Shown one piece after another: positions 1-8,582 of a stretch of 64,000 bases of DNA. The position numbers and the translations under genes were made by a program. Source of the DNA: Vreelandella neptunia (GTDB taxonomy: Bacteria; Pseudomonadota; Gammaproteobacteria; Pseudomonadales; Halomonadaceae); NCBI RefSeq assembly GCF_022489065.1, contig NZ_JAKVTW010000015.1, positions 59,634 through 123,633 on the forward strand, given 5' to 3'. How positions within the stretch are numbered: the first letter of the stretch is position 1; each line of letters starts with the position of its first letter. The notes beneath the pieces are model-generated. The model saw nothing but the letters and a program-made list of their open reading frames with translations. It made no database searches and had not been told where the DNA came from.

Positions 1-288
1 AGCAAAACCAAATCGAGCTTTTACCGCCGCTTATACGTCGCCCATTTGATCGAACAAGGGGCTGCCAGCGTGCCTGCGCTAATCGAGGCGACCGGCATGC
101 CGCGGCGCACCGCACAGGATACGATCACCTCCCTTGCCGAGCTGGATATCGAGTGTGTATTTACGAAGGATGACGGTGAGCGCCACAACATTGGCCGCTA
201 CCAAATACGCAATTGGGGTGCGATAGACCCACGCTGGGTGGCTACGAATGCCGAGCGGCTCAAGCAAACGCTCGGCTATGCTATTTAA
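1..288 (+). CDS. Winged helix-turn-helix DNA-binding protein (5' partial)
   Basis: The reading frame is open from the first base of the window, so the true start lies just to the left; the TTG at 46 is only an internal codon. The visible 95 residues resemble the small winged-helix family (HTH_43-like). A basic N-terminal segment (KSSFYRRLYVAHLI) is followed by a recognition-helix-like stretch (EATGMPRRTAQDTI, codons about 25-38) and a wing ending in the RYQIRNWGAI motif. It probably binds DNA as a small regulator, but the target is unknown. Its stop codon overlaps by three bases the convergent stop codon of the copper ATPase gene. Confidence 0.7.
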   Translation, partial: SKTKSSFYRRLYVAHLIEQGAASVPALIEATGMPRRTAQDTITSLAELDIECVFTKDDGERHNIGRYQIRNWGAIDPRWVATNAERLKQTLGYAI

Positions 289-2498
289 GCCTTTCCGTCT
301 GGCTCTGATTCTGGCTCTGCCCACGCTAGCCGCGCGGCATTGAGTGTGACGCTTAAAGAACTTGCCGCCATAGCGAGTACTGCCACCAACGGGGGTATTG
401 CCATCAGTACCACCAAGCCGAGTGCCAGGGTGTTATAGAGCGCTGAAAAAAATAGGTTTTGAACCATGATGCGCCGGGTGCGCTTGGCAATACCGAGCAG
501 TATTACTACCCCGCCTATTCCTGGTGTCATGAGTTGCGCGGAAGCGCCTTCACGGGCGGCCTCGCTGGCACTCAGCGGGGCAATTCCCACATCGGCCGCC
601 GCCAAACTCAAGGTATCGTTTAGGCCATCCCCCACGTAGAGCGTTGGCGATGGCAGCGCCTGCAATAGACGCGCTTTGGCTTCAGGCGAACGCTGCGCAT
701 AGCAAGCTTCTCGCGCAAGCCCAACACGTTCACCTAACCAACTGACCGCGCCCTGCCGATCACCGCTGATCATTGCCACCAGATACTCTGCATCCACCAG
801 GCGCATTACGCTTTTTGCAGCATCTCCCACTGGCTGATCAGTTAGATAGAGCGTGGCCAGCCAACCTTTGTCATCGGCCACCATTACTTGGGAAGCAAAA
901 GCGAGTGCAGTGTCCTCCGCCTTGGAAGGCAGTGCTATCTGCTGGCGAGTAAACCAACTGGCACTACCTACCATCAGCCACTCACCATTACTTAGCTGGA
1001 CACGGCGCCCTTCCCCAGGGGTTTCGCTTACCTCCAAGCACTGCTCAGTAAGCTGGCCATGTTGGTTGGCCGACCAGCGCGCTAATGCTTGCGCCAACGG
1101 GTGTTCGCTTCCCGCAACGGCAGCGCTAAGCTTACGCTGCAACATATGTTCATCAACACCATCCCGCGCTTGCCAGTGCAGCACTGAATGCATACCGGTT
1201 GTTAAGGTGCCAGTTTTATCGAACGCGACCGAGCGAATACGGGCCAACGTTTCGAGGGCGGCAGGGTCGCGTAGCGCAATTCCTTGCTGCATGGCTTGGC
1301 CACTACCTGCAAGGCTTGCCAATGGCACGGCAAGCCCCACAGCGCAGGGGCAAGCCACCACCAACACCGAAAGTGCACGTACAAACGCATCTTCCCAGCC
1401 CAGTCCAAATAATAACGCTCCGGGAAGCGTCAGAAACGCGAGTAACAGTGCTAGTGGGCTTAGCCAGGCGGCAAAGCGGTCAGCGAGCTTTTGAAGCTCG
1501 CCTTTTTTAGCCTGGTAGCGGCGCATTTCATCGCACAGTCTATCTAAACGTCGCTGGCCTACCCCAGCGCTTACCTGCATCACCAAAGGGGAGGCACCAA
1601 GGTAACGGCAACCAGCGTATATCTTCTGCCCTGCGTTGAAGTGACGCGGCAGGCTTTCACCGGTAAAAGAGGCGGTATCAATCCAGCCGGCGCCTTCAAG
1701 GATGCCATCTAGCGCCACCAGTTCACCCGGCGCTAGCTCAGTACGCATGCCAGCGCTCACTTCTCTCACGGGGAGTGAGCGCCAGGTGTCGTTTTGGAAA
1801 ACACTGACGTTGGTGTCTGGCAGTGCCAGAGCATCCAACGCTTTTAACCCACGGTGACGGCACAGGGTTTCCATTAGACGCCCAACCAGCAACAGTACAA
1901 TTAGCATCACCGCCGTATCAAAATAGACCTCAGTTGAGCCTCGCCATAAAAGTCCCACCGAGACGAACACCGCGCCAATAACGCCAAGGCTGATAAGGAC
2001 ATCCATACCGGGGCGTTTGGCCAACAGCGTGCGCCATCCCGCGCGATAAAAAGGCAGGCCTGCAAACAGCACAACGGGGAATGAAAACGCCCCCGATACC
2101 CAAGCGACTACCAGCTCAACCTGCTCGCTAGGCAGTGCCCCTGCGTAAATCAGTATCGAGGCCAGCATGGTCCACATGCCGAATAGTGACCCCACCATCA
2201 GCCTGAGCGTTAAGTAGCGGCTCTCCTCTTCTAGTCGCGCATGGGCATCAATCACCGGCTCAAGTTCACTGAGCCGATAGCCTAGACGTTTCACTTTGGA
2301 TGCAATGACTGATAGCTGAGTGGCGGCAGGTGTCCCGCTTATGCAAAGCGTGGCACTGGGATAGTGCACGCTAACATCGCGCACGCCATCAAGACGTTTA
2401 AGTGCCCCCTCAACGGCCAAGGCGCAACTGGTACACCACATGCCGTGAAGGGTATAGAGCTGCTCTGAGTTGGTTTCCGCCTTGCCACTCACAGGCAA
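285..2498 (-). CDS. Copper-translocating P1B-type ATPase
   Basis: 737 residues. One N-terminal heavy-metal-associated domain carries the CxxC pair in GMWCTSC (Cys22, Cys25). Membrane helices follow, then the CPC metal-transport motif (VACPCAVGLA, about residue 384) and the phosphorylation loop DKTGTLT (about residue 427), with the GDGLNDT hinge near the C-terminus. This is the CcoI/CopA2 type of inner-membrane copper exporter that supplies Cu for oxidase assembly, which fits its place as last gene of the coxB-coxA operon. The start is TTG at 2498 or GTG at 2492. Both overlap the end of the upstream gene and have no recognisable ribosome binding site, so translation probably depends on coupling. 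A 12-bp hairpin sits exactly here (2475-2505). Confidence 0.9.
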   Translation of the reverse strand: MPVSGKAETNSEQLYTLHGMWCTSCALAVEGALKRLDGVRDVSVHYPSATLCISGTPAATQLSVIASKVKRLGYRLSELEPVIDAHARLEEESRYLTLRLMVGSLFGMWTMLASILIYAGALPSEQVELVVAWVSGAFSFPVVLFAGLPFYRAGWRTLLAKRPGMDVLISLGVIGAVFVSVGLLWRGSTEVYFDTAVMLIVLLLVGRLMETLCRHRGLKALDALALPDTNVSVFQNDTWRSLPVREVSAGMRTELAPGELVALDGILEGAGWIDTASFTGESLPRHFNAGQKIYAGCRYLGASPLVMQVSAGVGQRRLDRLCDEMRRYQAKKGELQKLADRFAAWLSPLALLLAFLTLPGALLFGLGWEDAFVRALSVLVVACPCAVGLAVPLASLAGSGQAMQQGIALRDPAALETLARIRSVAFDKTGTLTTGMHSVLHWQARDGVDEHMLQRKLSAAVAGSEHPLAQALARWSANQHGQLTEQCLEVSETPGEGRRVQLSNGEWLMVGSASWFTRQQIALPSKAEDTALAFASQVMVADDKGWLATLYLTDQPVGDAAKSVMRLVDAEYLVAMISGDRQGAVSWLGERVGLAREACYAQRSPEAKARLLQALPSPTLYVGDGLNDTLSLAAADVGIAPLSASEAAREGASAQLMTPGIGGVVILLGIAKRTRRIMVQNLFFSALYNTLALGLVVLMAIPPLVAVLAMAASSLSVTLNAARLAWAEPESEPDGKA

Positions 2499-2505
2499 GG
2501 CGGAA
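2475..2505. repeat. Perfect 12-bp inverted repeat at gene overlap
   Basis: TTCCGCCTTGCC (2475-2486), a 7-nt loop, then GGCAAGGCGGAA (2494-2505). In the leftward mRNA this hairpin contains the last codons and stop of the 118-aa membrane protein gene and the TTG/GTG start region of the Cu ATPase. There is no T-tract, so it is not a terminator. A ribosome finishing the upstream gene would melt it. A role in translational coupling or in setting the ATPase level is inferred. Confidence 0.75.
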
Positions 2506-2845
2506 TACCAATAATCGGCATTGCCGCAAACACAACGCCTAGGGTAGAGAACAGATAGAGCCCGGCGGAGACGGTGGCATTGAAGCGTAGCCGCCCTTGA
2601 TGGTGCTTAGCCATTCGATAGCAACCCACCGTTAGCGCCGCCAGTATGCCAATCGCCACAAAGCTGACTACAAGCAGCAGCGCGTTCACCAGCGTAAAAA
2701 CGCCTTGCTCAGGAGCAGGCGGCGCCACTGCACAGGCCACCGCATGCCCGCCGTACACTGCCACAAACCAAGTACACCAAAGCGTTAAGCCAATGACAAA
2801 GTGTAAAGGGTGGGTAAGGTGTAAACGCTGCATTGTTGTCGTCAT
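2489..2845 (-). CDS. Small oxidase-operon membrane protein, function unknown
   Basis: 118 residues with three hydrophobic segments (about residues 15-35, 48-70, 92-112), predicted integral inner-membrane protein. It starts 4 nt after the coxA stop, with GGGAG as ribosome binding site, and overlaps the Cu ATPase start by 10 nt, so it is co-translated within the cytochrome oxidase operon. Position suggests an accessory or assembly factor for the oxidase, comparable to the small proteins often found beside cox genes. I recognise no catalytic or metal-binding motif; the few cysteines and histidines are scattered. Confidence 0.75.
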   Translation of the reverse strand: MTTTMQRLHLTHPLHFVIGLTLWCTWFVAVYGGHAVACAVAPPAPEQGVFTLVNALLLVVSFVAIGILAALTVGCYRMAKHHQGRLRFNATVSAGLYLFSTLGVVFAAMPIIGIPPCL

Positions 2846-2849
2846 CGGC

Positions 2850-5390
2850 TTAGCTCCCTATTACGCGGGGCAGCACCGCCAGCGCGCCCACGATAATCCA
2901 AAACGTGACAACGTTATAACGCCATAGTTGTGCCACAACGGCAGGCTCGAAAGGGGCATGGGCTCCCACATAGCCATAACCCACTCGTAACCCCTGCAGC
3001 AGCGTAAGTACCGCCCCTAAGCCACCGTGTAACAAGGCATAGGCCAGCCCGACCATAATGATCGCATCATGGGAGGTCTCGGTAACGGCAAGGTTTGCGC
3101 TGAGTAATACCCAGAGCGTAACGCCAACCTGCACAAACCCTAGAGCACTGATACTGAACATGCCTATTGCCAGTCCTGCATCGCGCTGCTGGCGTAAACC
3201 CCGTACCAGTTTTTCGAGGATTCCCCCACCCACGGTGAGTGCTACCGCGGCAACGACGAGACCCACCAAAGAGAGCGGCGACGTCTCTGGCATCCGCCAT
3301 TCAGGCGAAACCGTCCAGAGATAGAACCAGCCAAATAGATAGGATAGGAAAAATGAGCCGTTAGCGAGCATCGTAATCGACATCGCCCACAGACCGGGGC
3401 CATCCATTGTGCGCGAGTGTAGCGATGGATCACCTGGCGCTACATGCGCATCCGGAGCCGCTTTAGGGTGCGCACCATTTTCCCAGGACCAACGCAGCAG
3501 AAATAGTGCGGCTATTACCACGGCAATCCCGGCCAGCGGATAGAGCCGGGTCAGCAGACTGATACACACAACGGCCAGCGCCATGGCAGCGAACAGCGGC
3601 CACCATGAGTTACCTGGAAGGTGAATAATTTCGCGCACTTTACCGGTCAACGGATCAGTGCCCCACATCTCCCGGCGTCCATGGGTCGCCACTGCCAGGC
3701 TATGCTCGCCTGCCGCCATCGCGCGCGGTAGATCTGGGTCATCCCACAGGGGGTGGCGTGTCTCAATTTTCGGCAGGCTGACAAAATTGTAGGCACTGGG
3801 TGGCATGCTGTTGGCCCACTCCAGAGTATCCGCGTTCCATGGATTATGTTTGGCGGGCTTGCCAAAACGGAAGTGCAGCGCAAAATCAAGCAGCACCATG
3901 GCAATCCCTGCCGACATAACAAAGCTACTCATGGACGAGAGCAGATTGAAAATGTCCCAGCCCATACCCGTTTCATAGGAGTAAACCCGGCGCGGCATAC
4001 CTAGCAAGCCCGTCCAGTGCATAATCAAGAAGGTGCCATTAAAGCCCAGGAAGGTGAGCCAGAAGCCCCACTTACCGAGCGTTTCAGAGGGCATACGTCC
4101 AGAGAAAAGCGGCAGCCAGTAGTACAGCCCGGCAATGAGCGGGAAGAACATCCCACCCACCAAAACGTAGTGCATGTGCGCTACCACAAAGTGGGTATCG
4201 TGCACCTGCCAGTTAAACGGCACCAGCGCCAGCATCACCCCGGTCAAGCCGCCACACACAAAAATAATCAAGAAGCCCATGATCCACAGCATGGGCAGCT
4301 TCATTTTGGGCTTACCCAGCCATAGCGTGGCCAGCCACACAAACACTTGAATCGCTGTAGGCACCGCCACCAACATACTGGCGGCAGAAAAGAAGGCTTG
4401 AGCCAGTTGGGGAATACCGACGGTAAACATGTGGTGGACCCAGAGACCAAAGCTGATGAATCCCGTGGTGATAATGGCAAACACCACCCAGCCATAGCCA
4501 ACAATCGGCCTGCCAGCAAACACCGGTATCAGCGTGGAAACAATCCCCGCCGCCGGTAGGAAAATGATGTAAACCTCAGGGTGCCCAAACAGCCAGAACA
4601 GGTGCTGCCAAAGGATTGGATCACCGCCGCCAGCCACTTCAAAAAAGGGCATGCCCACCGCGCGCTCCAGCTCCAGCAAGATACTGCCCAGGATCAGCGG
4701 CGGAAAACCCACCACTATCATTAGCGCCATCGCCAGGATATACCAAGCAAATAGCGGCATTTTGTGCAGCGCCATGCCTTGGGTGCGCGTACGCAGTATT
4801 GATACCACCAGCTCTACCCCGGCAGATAGCGCGGAGATTTCAACAAAGGTGATCCCTAGCAGCCAAAAATCCGATCCTAAATTAGGCGAATACTCGCTGC
4901 TGCTTAGCGGCGTATACATGAACCAACCGCTGTCCGGTGCCATTTCCAGCACCAAACTAAATGTTAAAATGATGCCGCCGAACAGATAACACCAGTAGCC
5001 CAGCGATGTCAGCCGCGGGCAGACCAGGTCGCGGGCACCGATCATCTTGGGAATCATGTAAATCGCTAACCCTTCCAACATAGGAATAGCGAACAGAAAC
5101 ATCATCACCGTGCCGTGCATGGTGATGACTTGGTTATAGATATCCGGCGACATGAAGTCTTGATCAGGCAGCGCCAGTTGAGTACGCACCAGCATGGCCA
5201 ACAAGCCGCCAATCAAGAAAAACACCATCCCCGTGACCATAAAACGTAGGCCAAGAGTGGTGTGATTCACGATAGTCAGTGCTTTCAAACCCCGTGGGTT
5301 ACCCCATATTTCATGCAAATCGTTATGCAAGCGTTCAGGGTTTTCGGGTAAATCACCCTGCGGTGTGACTTCACGATTAATGGTGGTCAT
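2850..5390 (-). CDS. ctaD: Cytochrome c oxidase, fused subunits I and III
   Basis: 846 residues from the ATG at 5390. That ATG overlaps the coxB stop as ATGA, so I prefer it to the upstream in-frame start at 5411. Residues about 40-560 are haem-copper oxidase subunit I. They include GHPEVYI with the CuB His and cross-linked Tyr, the HHMF CuB histidine pair, and HDTHFVVAHMHYVL with the haem a3 and haem a ligands. From about residue 650 the protein continues as subunit III-like helices (MDGPGLWAMSITMLANG onward). It is the catalytic core of an aa3/caa3 proton-pumping terminal oxidase in the inner membrane. I+III fusions are known in this enzyme family. Second gene of the operon. Confidence 0.93.
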   Translation of the reverse strand: MTTINREVTPQGDLPENPERLHNDLHEIWGNPRGLKALTIVNHTTLGLRFMVTGMVFFLIGGLLAMLVRTQLALPDQDFMSPDIYNQVITMHGTVMMFLFAIPMLEGLAIYMIPKMIGARDLVCPRLTSLGYWCYLFGGIILTFSLVLEMAPDSGWFMYTPLSSSEYSPNLGSDFWLLGITFVEISALSAGVELVVSILRTRTQGMALHKMPLFAWYILAMALMIVVGFPPLILGSILLELERAVGMPFFEVAGGGDPILWQHLFWLFGHPEVYIIFLPAAGIVSTLIPVFAGRPIVGYGWVVFAIITTGFISFGLWVHHMFTVGIPQLAQAFFSAASMLVAVPTAIQVFVWLATLWLGKPKMKLPMLWIMGFLIIFVCGGLTGVMLALVPFNWQVHDTHFVVAHMHYVLVGGMFFPLIAGLYYWLPLFSGRMPSETLGKWGFWLTFLGFNGTFLIMHWTGLLGMPRRVYSYETGMGWDIFNLLSSMSSFVMSAGIAMVLLDFALHFRFGKPAKHNPWNADTLEWANSMPPSAYNFVSLPKIETRHPLWDDPDLPRAMAAGEHSLAVATHGRREMWGTDPLTGKVREIIHLPGNSWWPLFAAMALAVVCISLLTRLYPLAGIAVVIAALFLLRWSWENGAHPKAAPDAHVAPGDPSLHSRTMDGPGLWAMSITMLANGSFFLSYLFGWFYLWTVSPEWRMPETSPLSLVGLVVAAVALTVGGGILEKLVRGLRQQRDAGLAIGMFSISALGFVQVGVTLWVLLSANLAVTETSHDAIIMVGLAYALLHGGLGAVLTLLQGLRVGYGYVGAHAPFEPAVVAQLWRYNVVTFWIIVGALAVLPRVIGS

Positions 5391-6430
5391 GGGGTTAGCG
5401 TCTCCAGCCAAGCACCCAGGGACTCCAAGGTGGCCGTCTCAATATCATCATGTGGCGGCATTTTGTTACCCGGTTTTAAGCGTTGGTGATGCTTAAGCCA
5501 GTGGGTCACAGCACCCTCCTCCATGGCCATAATGCCCGCCCCTAAGCTTGTGCGGCTGCCTAAATCTGAAAGGTCTGGCCCTTCTCCAGCAGTTGAGAGC
5601 CCGGCGACTCGGTGGCAACTCGCGCAATGGGTCATAAATGCCTCCCTGGCAGGTTCATGCTGTTGGTCGTTTTCAGCAAGCGACGTTAACTCATCCGTTT
5701 GGCGAGCAGCTAACCACGCGTCATACTCATCTCGCTCGACGGCTTCTACGTAGAGCTGCATTTGAGTGTGCTGGGCGCCGCAGAACTCTGCGCACTGCGC
5801 GCCAAACACCGCTGGTTCATCCGCTTCCAAGCGGATTTTGTTGACGCGCCCTGGAATCATGTCGATTTTCCCACCCAGGCGCGGCACCCAAAAGGCATGG
5901 ATGACATCGGCGCCGGTAACGTGAAAATCAACCGGCTCGCCGGCAGGCATGATCAATTGATTAGAGGTGACTACCTCGCCCCCTTCTGCATCGGGGTAAC
6001 GTACTTCCCACCACCATTGATGGCCGATCACTTCGATAACTTCCGGCGGCTCGCCTAGCGGTAGCGGCAGTAACCGCTGCCCGGCAGGCACGCCAAACGC
6101 CAGCAACGCCGTGATACTCGCGACGGGAAGTATGATACCGCCCCCAATGATCCAGCGGCGTGCAATACGACGCTCTTGGACGGGCGTGCGTGTTACCTCT
6201 TTGCGCTTAAAGGCATACAGCCACAGCGCCACCACAGTAACAAACACCACGGTGCCAAACCCGAGCATCACCCACCAGATCATCACAACATCTCGCGCTG
6301 CTTGGCCTGCCGGGTCTAGAATAGACTTATCTCCGGCGCAACCGGTTAGCAGCAGTCCCGCTAATAGTGCCAGTGGGACACCAGGCAGGTTGACCCGCTG
6401 CTGGGTTAAGCGTTGAATACTGAGCCTCAT
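5387..6430 (-). CDS. coxB: Cytochrome c oxidase subunit II with fused cytochrome c
   Basis: 347 residues from the ATG at 6430, preceded by AAGGA. The much longer open frame upstream runs antisense through the DUF2231 gene and is not coding. The N-terminus is a lipoprotein signal with lipobox LLTGC (Cys31). A membrane hairpin follows, then the cupredoxin domain with the CuA motif CAEFCGAQHTQM, and a C-terminal cytochrome c domain with CASCH and a probable Met ligand in NKMPPHDD. It accepts electrons from cytochrome c on the periplasmic side and passes them to subunit I. The covalent cytochrome c makes this a caa3-type enzyme. First gene of the operon. Confidence 0.93.
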   Translation of the reverse strand: MRLSIQRLTQQRVNLPGVPLALLAGLLLTGCAGDKSILDPAGQAARDVVMIWWVMLGFGTVVFVTVVALWLYAFKRKEVTRTPVQERRIARRWIIGGGIILPVASITALLAFGVPAGQRLLPLPLGEPPEVIEVIGHQWWWEVRYPDAEGGEVVTSNQLIMPAGEPVDFHVTGADVIHAFWVPRLGGKIDMIPGRVNKIRLEADEPAVFGAQCAEFCGAQHTQMQLYVEAVERDEYDAWLAARQTDELTSLAENDQQHEPAREAFMTHCASCHRVAGLSTAGEGPDLSDLGSRTSLGAGIMAMEEGAVTHWLKHHQRLKPGNKMPPHDDIETATLESLGAWLETLTP

Positions 6431-6466
6431 CCCTTGAATTCCTTTTTCTGCCCACAGGAAGTGACT

Positions 6467-6928
6467 ATGGCAAAACCTCGCCAGCGCTCGATTAAAAGCC
6501 GCGCGTCTCTCGCCGGCCACCCGCTTCATCCCGTGATGATCCACTTTCCCGTTGCAGCCCTGATGGCCCTGGTCGCAAGCGACATCGGTTTCTTGCTGAG
6601 CGGTGACCCATTCTGGTTGCGCGCTAGTTTGTGGCTGGCAGGCGTAGGCGCTTTTGGGGGCTGGATTGCCAGTACAGCAGGGATTATCGATCTGGTCACC
6701 GTGCCGCGCATTCGTCGCCTGATTACCGGTTGGAGTCACGCCATCGTTGCGGTAGTGATGCTCTCGCTGGCGTCGTTGAACTGGCTGCTGCGCTTCAATG
6801 ACCCCAGTGCAATTTTGCCATGGGGACTGGCCGTTTCGCTGATTACCGCTGGGCTGATTGCGCTGGCGGGCTGGCTGGGTGGGCAGCTTGTTTATGAGCA
6901 CGCGGTGGGCGTCGATGTTGAAGATTAA
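6467..6928 (+). CDS. DUF2231 family membrane protein
   Basis: 153 residues starting at the ATG at 6467, with AGGAAG as ribosome binding site. The in-frame TTG at 6413 would lie inside coxB and is unlikely. Four hydrophobic helices follow the family's characteristic opening GHPLHPVMIHFPVA, where paired histidines near the membrane surface suggest haem or metal contact. The gene is divergent from coxB with a 36-bp gap, so the two share a promoter region and the product may relate to respiration. The function of the family is not established. Confidence 0.85.
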   Translation: MAKPRQRSIKSRASLAGHPLHPVMIHFPVAALMALVASDIGFLLSGDPFWLRASLWLAGVGAFGGWIASTAGIIDLVTVPRIRRLITGWSHAIVAVVMLSLASLNWLLRFNDPSAILPWGLAVSLITAGLIALAGWLGGQLVYEHAVGVDVED

Positions 6929-6953
6929 AACTAACCAGTTAAAAGACACGGCG

Positions 6954-7379
6954 TTAGCTCCAATCCAGCGGTTTAGCCAAGACAAAGGCAAGCACACTGA
7001 GAATGGCCGTCAATGCAACGCACAGTGCGGTCCAATTGGCGGGCTTTACCCAGCGGTAATGGCCCATTTCCAAGCGCAGTATTAACCAGCCAAAACAGCC
7101 GTGGGCGGCCACCATCGCCACCACGGCGCCAAGCTTCAGGATCAGCCAGCCGCCTAAAATGCCATGCACAAGAAACAGCAATGTTCCCGAGGCTATTGCC
7201 ACCAAAGCGGCTGGCGTAGCAACAGAGTTATAGAAAAACCGCGGCATCGGCGGCGTGCCCTGGGCAAAGCCCGAGTCCTTACGTAGCTGCAGCGTTTGGC
7301 TGAGCAAAGCGGGCAAATACAGTAGCGAACCGCACCAGATCACTAGCGCGGCAATGTGAAGCAGTTTTAGCCAGGGCAT
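6954..7379 (-). CDS. CopD-like membrane protein
   Basis: 141 residues from the ATG at 7379, behind AAGGAAG. The longer start at 7418 adds 13 polar residues with no ribosome binding site. Four predicted transmembrane helices; the opening MPWLKLLHIAALVIWCGSL is typical of CopD/DUF2269-like proteins, with a conserved His in the first helix and another (VHG) in the third. It may take part in copper handling or haem-linked redox at the inner membrane, which fits the oxidase operon to its left, but this is inference. It converges on the DUF2231 gene with a 25-bp gap. Confidence 0.75.
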   Translation of the reverse strand: MPWLKLLHIAALVIWCGSLLYLPALLSQTLQLRKDSGFAQGTPPMPRFFYNSVATPAALVAIASGTLLFLVHGILGGWLILKLGAVVAMVAAHGCFGWLILRLEMGHYRWVKPANWTALCVALTAILSVLAFVLAKPLDWS

Positions 7380-7458
7380 CGGAGCTTCCTTGCGTTGCGT
7401 AAGGCGGGATAAATTCACCCCCTAACCTTAGCCAACTCGCCGCTCTCTGGCTAGCCGT

Positions 7459-8304
7459 TTAATGCACTTGGATCTCGTAACCAGTGAATTTGCGGAGATT
7501 AATCACCCCGCTATCGAGTATCAAGTACTGCCCTTTGACGCCCTGCAGCACACCTTCCACCAGCGGTTGCTTGTCAAAATTATGTGAAGCCACTTTTTTC
7601 GGGAAAACACTGACGGGATAGTGGAAATTTTGTGGCGCCGCATCCAGCGTGCGAATGGCATCCGGACCGTGGGCCTCACGTAATTGACTTAAGCCATTGG
7701 CCAACAGGCTTAGTAAGCGGTCACGCTCAGCGACTAAATCCATCACCTCCACATCACCTTTTAGCATCGCCCGCCAATTGGTGCGGTCGGCTACCTGCTC
7801 TTTAAACAGCATCTCGACGAACCCGGACTGCTGACGAGTATCCACCTCAAGGATGGGCAGTGCCTGAATCGCGCCTTGATCCAACCAGCGGGTTGGCATT
7901 TGCGTTTTCCGCGTAATGCCCACCTTAAGGCCAGACGAGTTGGCCAAATAAACCACATGGGGCTGAAAGCAGTGCCGCTCGCCCCACTCCGGTTCGCGGC
8001 ATGTGCCTTGAAAATAGTGACAAGTTTCCGGCTTCATAATGCATGTATCGCACTGCGCTAGCCGTTTGAAGCAGGGGTAACAGTGTCCCTGAGCAAAACT
8101 CTTTTTGGTCGCCCGCCCGCAGTGGGTACAGGCAATCGCGCCAGTCCAACGTAAACTAAGCTGCTCGCCGATGCGCTCATTAAGCGCGACACGATGCTCT
8201 CCGGCGCGCAAATGGTAGACCACCTGCTCTTCTTGGCGGCCAGGTAGTCCAGCCGCCATTTTGCTTAAACACCCTTGTACTGCTGCTTCAATCACGCGTG
8301 GCAT
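7459..8304 (-). CDS. DUF2797 family protein
   Basis: 281 residues. Cysteine pairs CTHCGR (about 57-60), CYPCFKR (about 76-79), CDTC and CHYF look like zinc-binding knuckles. The central VYLANSSGLKVGITRKTQ segment resembles the first strands of a GIY-YIG-type fold, as usual in this family. Biochemical function is unknown; a nucleic-acid role is only suggested by the zinc sites and fold. The start overlaps the 3' end of yeaC by 17 nt, so the two are probably co-translated, downstream of the rhomboid gene. Confidence 0.8.
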   Translation of the reverse strand: MPRVIEAAVQGCLSKMAAGLPGRQEEQVVYHLRAGEHRVALNERIGEQLSLRWTGAIACTHCGRATKKSFAQGHCYPCFKRLAQCDTCIMKPETCHYFQGTCREPEWGERHCFQPHVVYLANSSGLKVGITRKTQMPTRWLDQGAIQALPILEVDTRQQSGFVEMLFKEQVADRTNWRAMLKGDVEVMDLVAERDRLLSLLANGLSQLREAHGPDAIRTLDAAPQNFHYPVSVFPKKVASHNFDKQPLVEGVLQGVKGQYLILDSGVINLRKFTGYEIQVH

Positions 8305-8572
8305 CCCGTGCCAAACCCGCCATTTCAGGCGTTACGCCTGCGCCACTGGCTGCTGCCCCACAGGTGCGCTGCTCTAAATACCCCACCCGGTTCTCTTCTG
8401 GCACATTGTTCTCCACCTCAAAGCGCATCACCGCCTCCAAACAGAGCTCAGTCTGCTCAGGCGTCAAGCGGCGACTGTCAGGCCATTTGCGCAGTGACAC
8501 TGCCTGTTTAAGGCTCTCGTAGATCGCTGGGGTCATCTGGTTAATCATTTTCTCGAACGTCATTTCGCTCAT
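8288..8572 (-). CDS. yeaC: YeaC family protein (DUF1315)
   Basis: 94 residues. The N-terminal 70 residues match the YeaC/DUF1315 pattern (MINQMTPAIYESLKQAV, then KWPDSRRLTPEQTELCLEAVM), followed by a short variable tail rich in Ala and Gly. A small cytosolic protein of unknown role found in many gammaproteobacteria, commonly next to the DUF2797 gene as here. AAGAGG precedes the ATG. Lies between the rhomboid gene (11 nt upstream) and DUF2797 (17-nt overlap), suggesting one leftward transcript. Confidence 0.85.
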   Translation of the reverse strand: MSEMTFEKMINQMTPAIYESLKQAVSLRKWPDSRRLTPEQTELCLEAVMRFEVENNVPEENRVGYLEQRTCGAAASGAGVTPEMAGLARDATRD

Positions 8573-8582
8573 TACAGGCCTC

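Noticed and set aside
853..1494. 213-codon frame antisense to the Cu ATPase
   Set aside because: Low-complexity Ser/Ala/Pro composition typical of an antisense shadow; the ATPase motifs are unambiguous.
6431..6997. Long N-terminal extension of coxB
   Set aside because: The extension is antisense to the DUF2231 gene and has no signal peptide; the ATG at 6430 has a ribosome binding site and leads straight into a lipoprotein signal.
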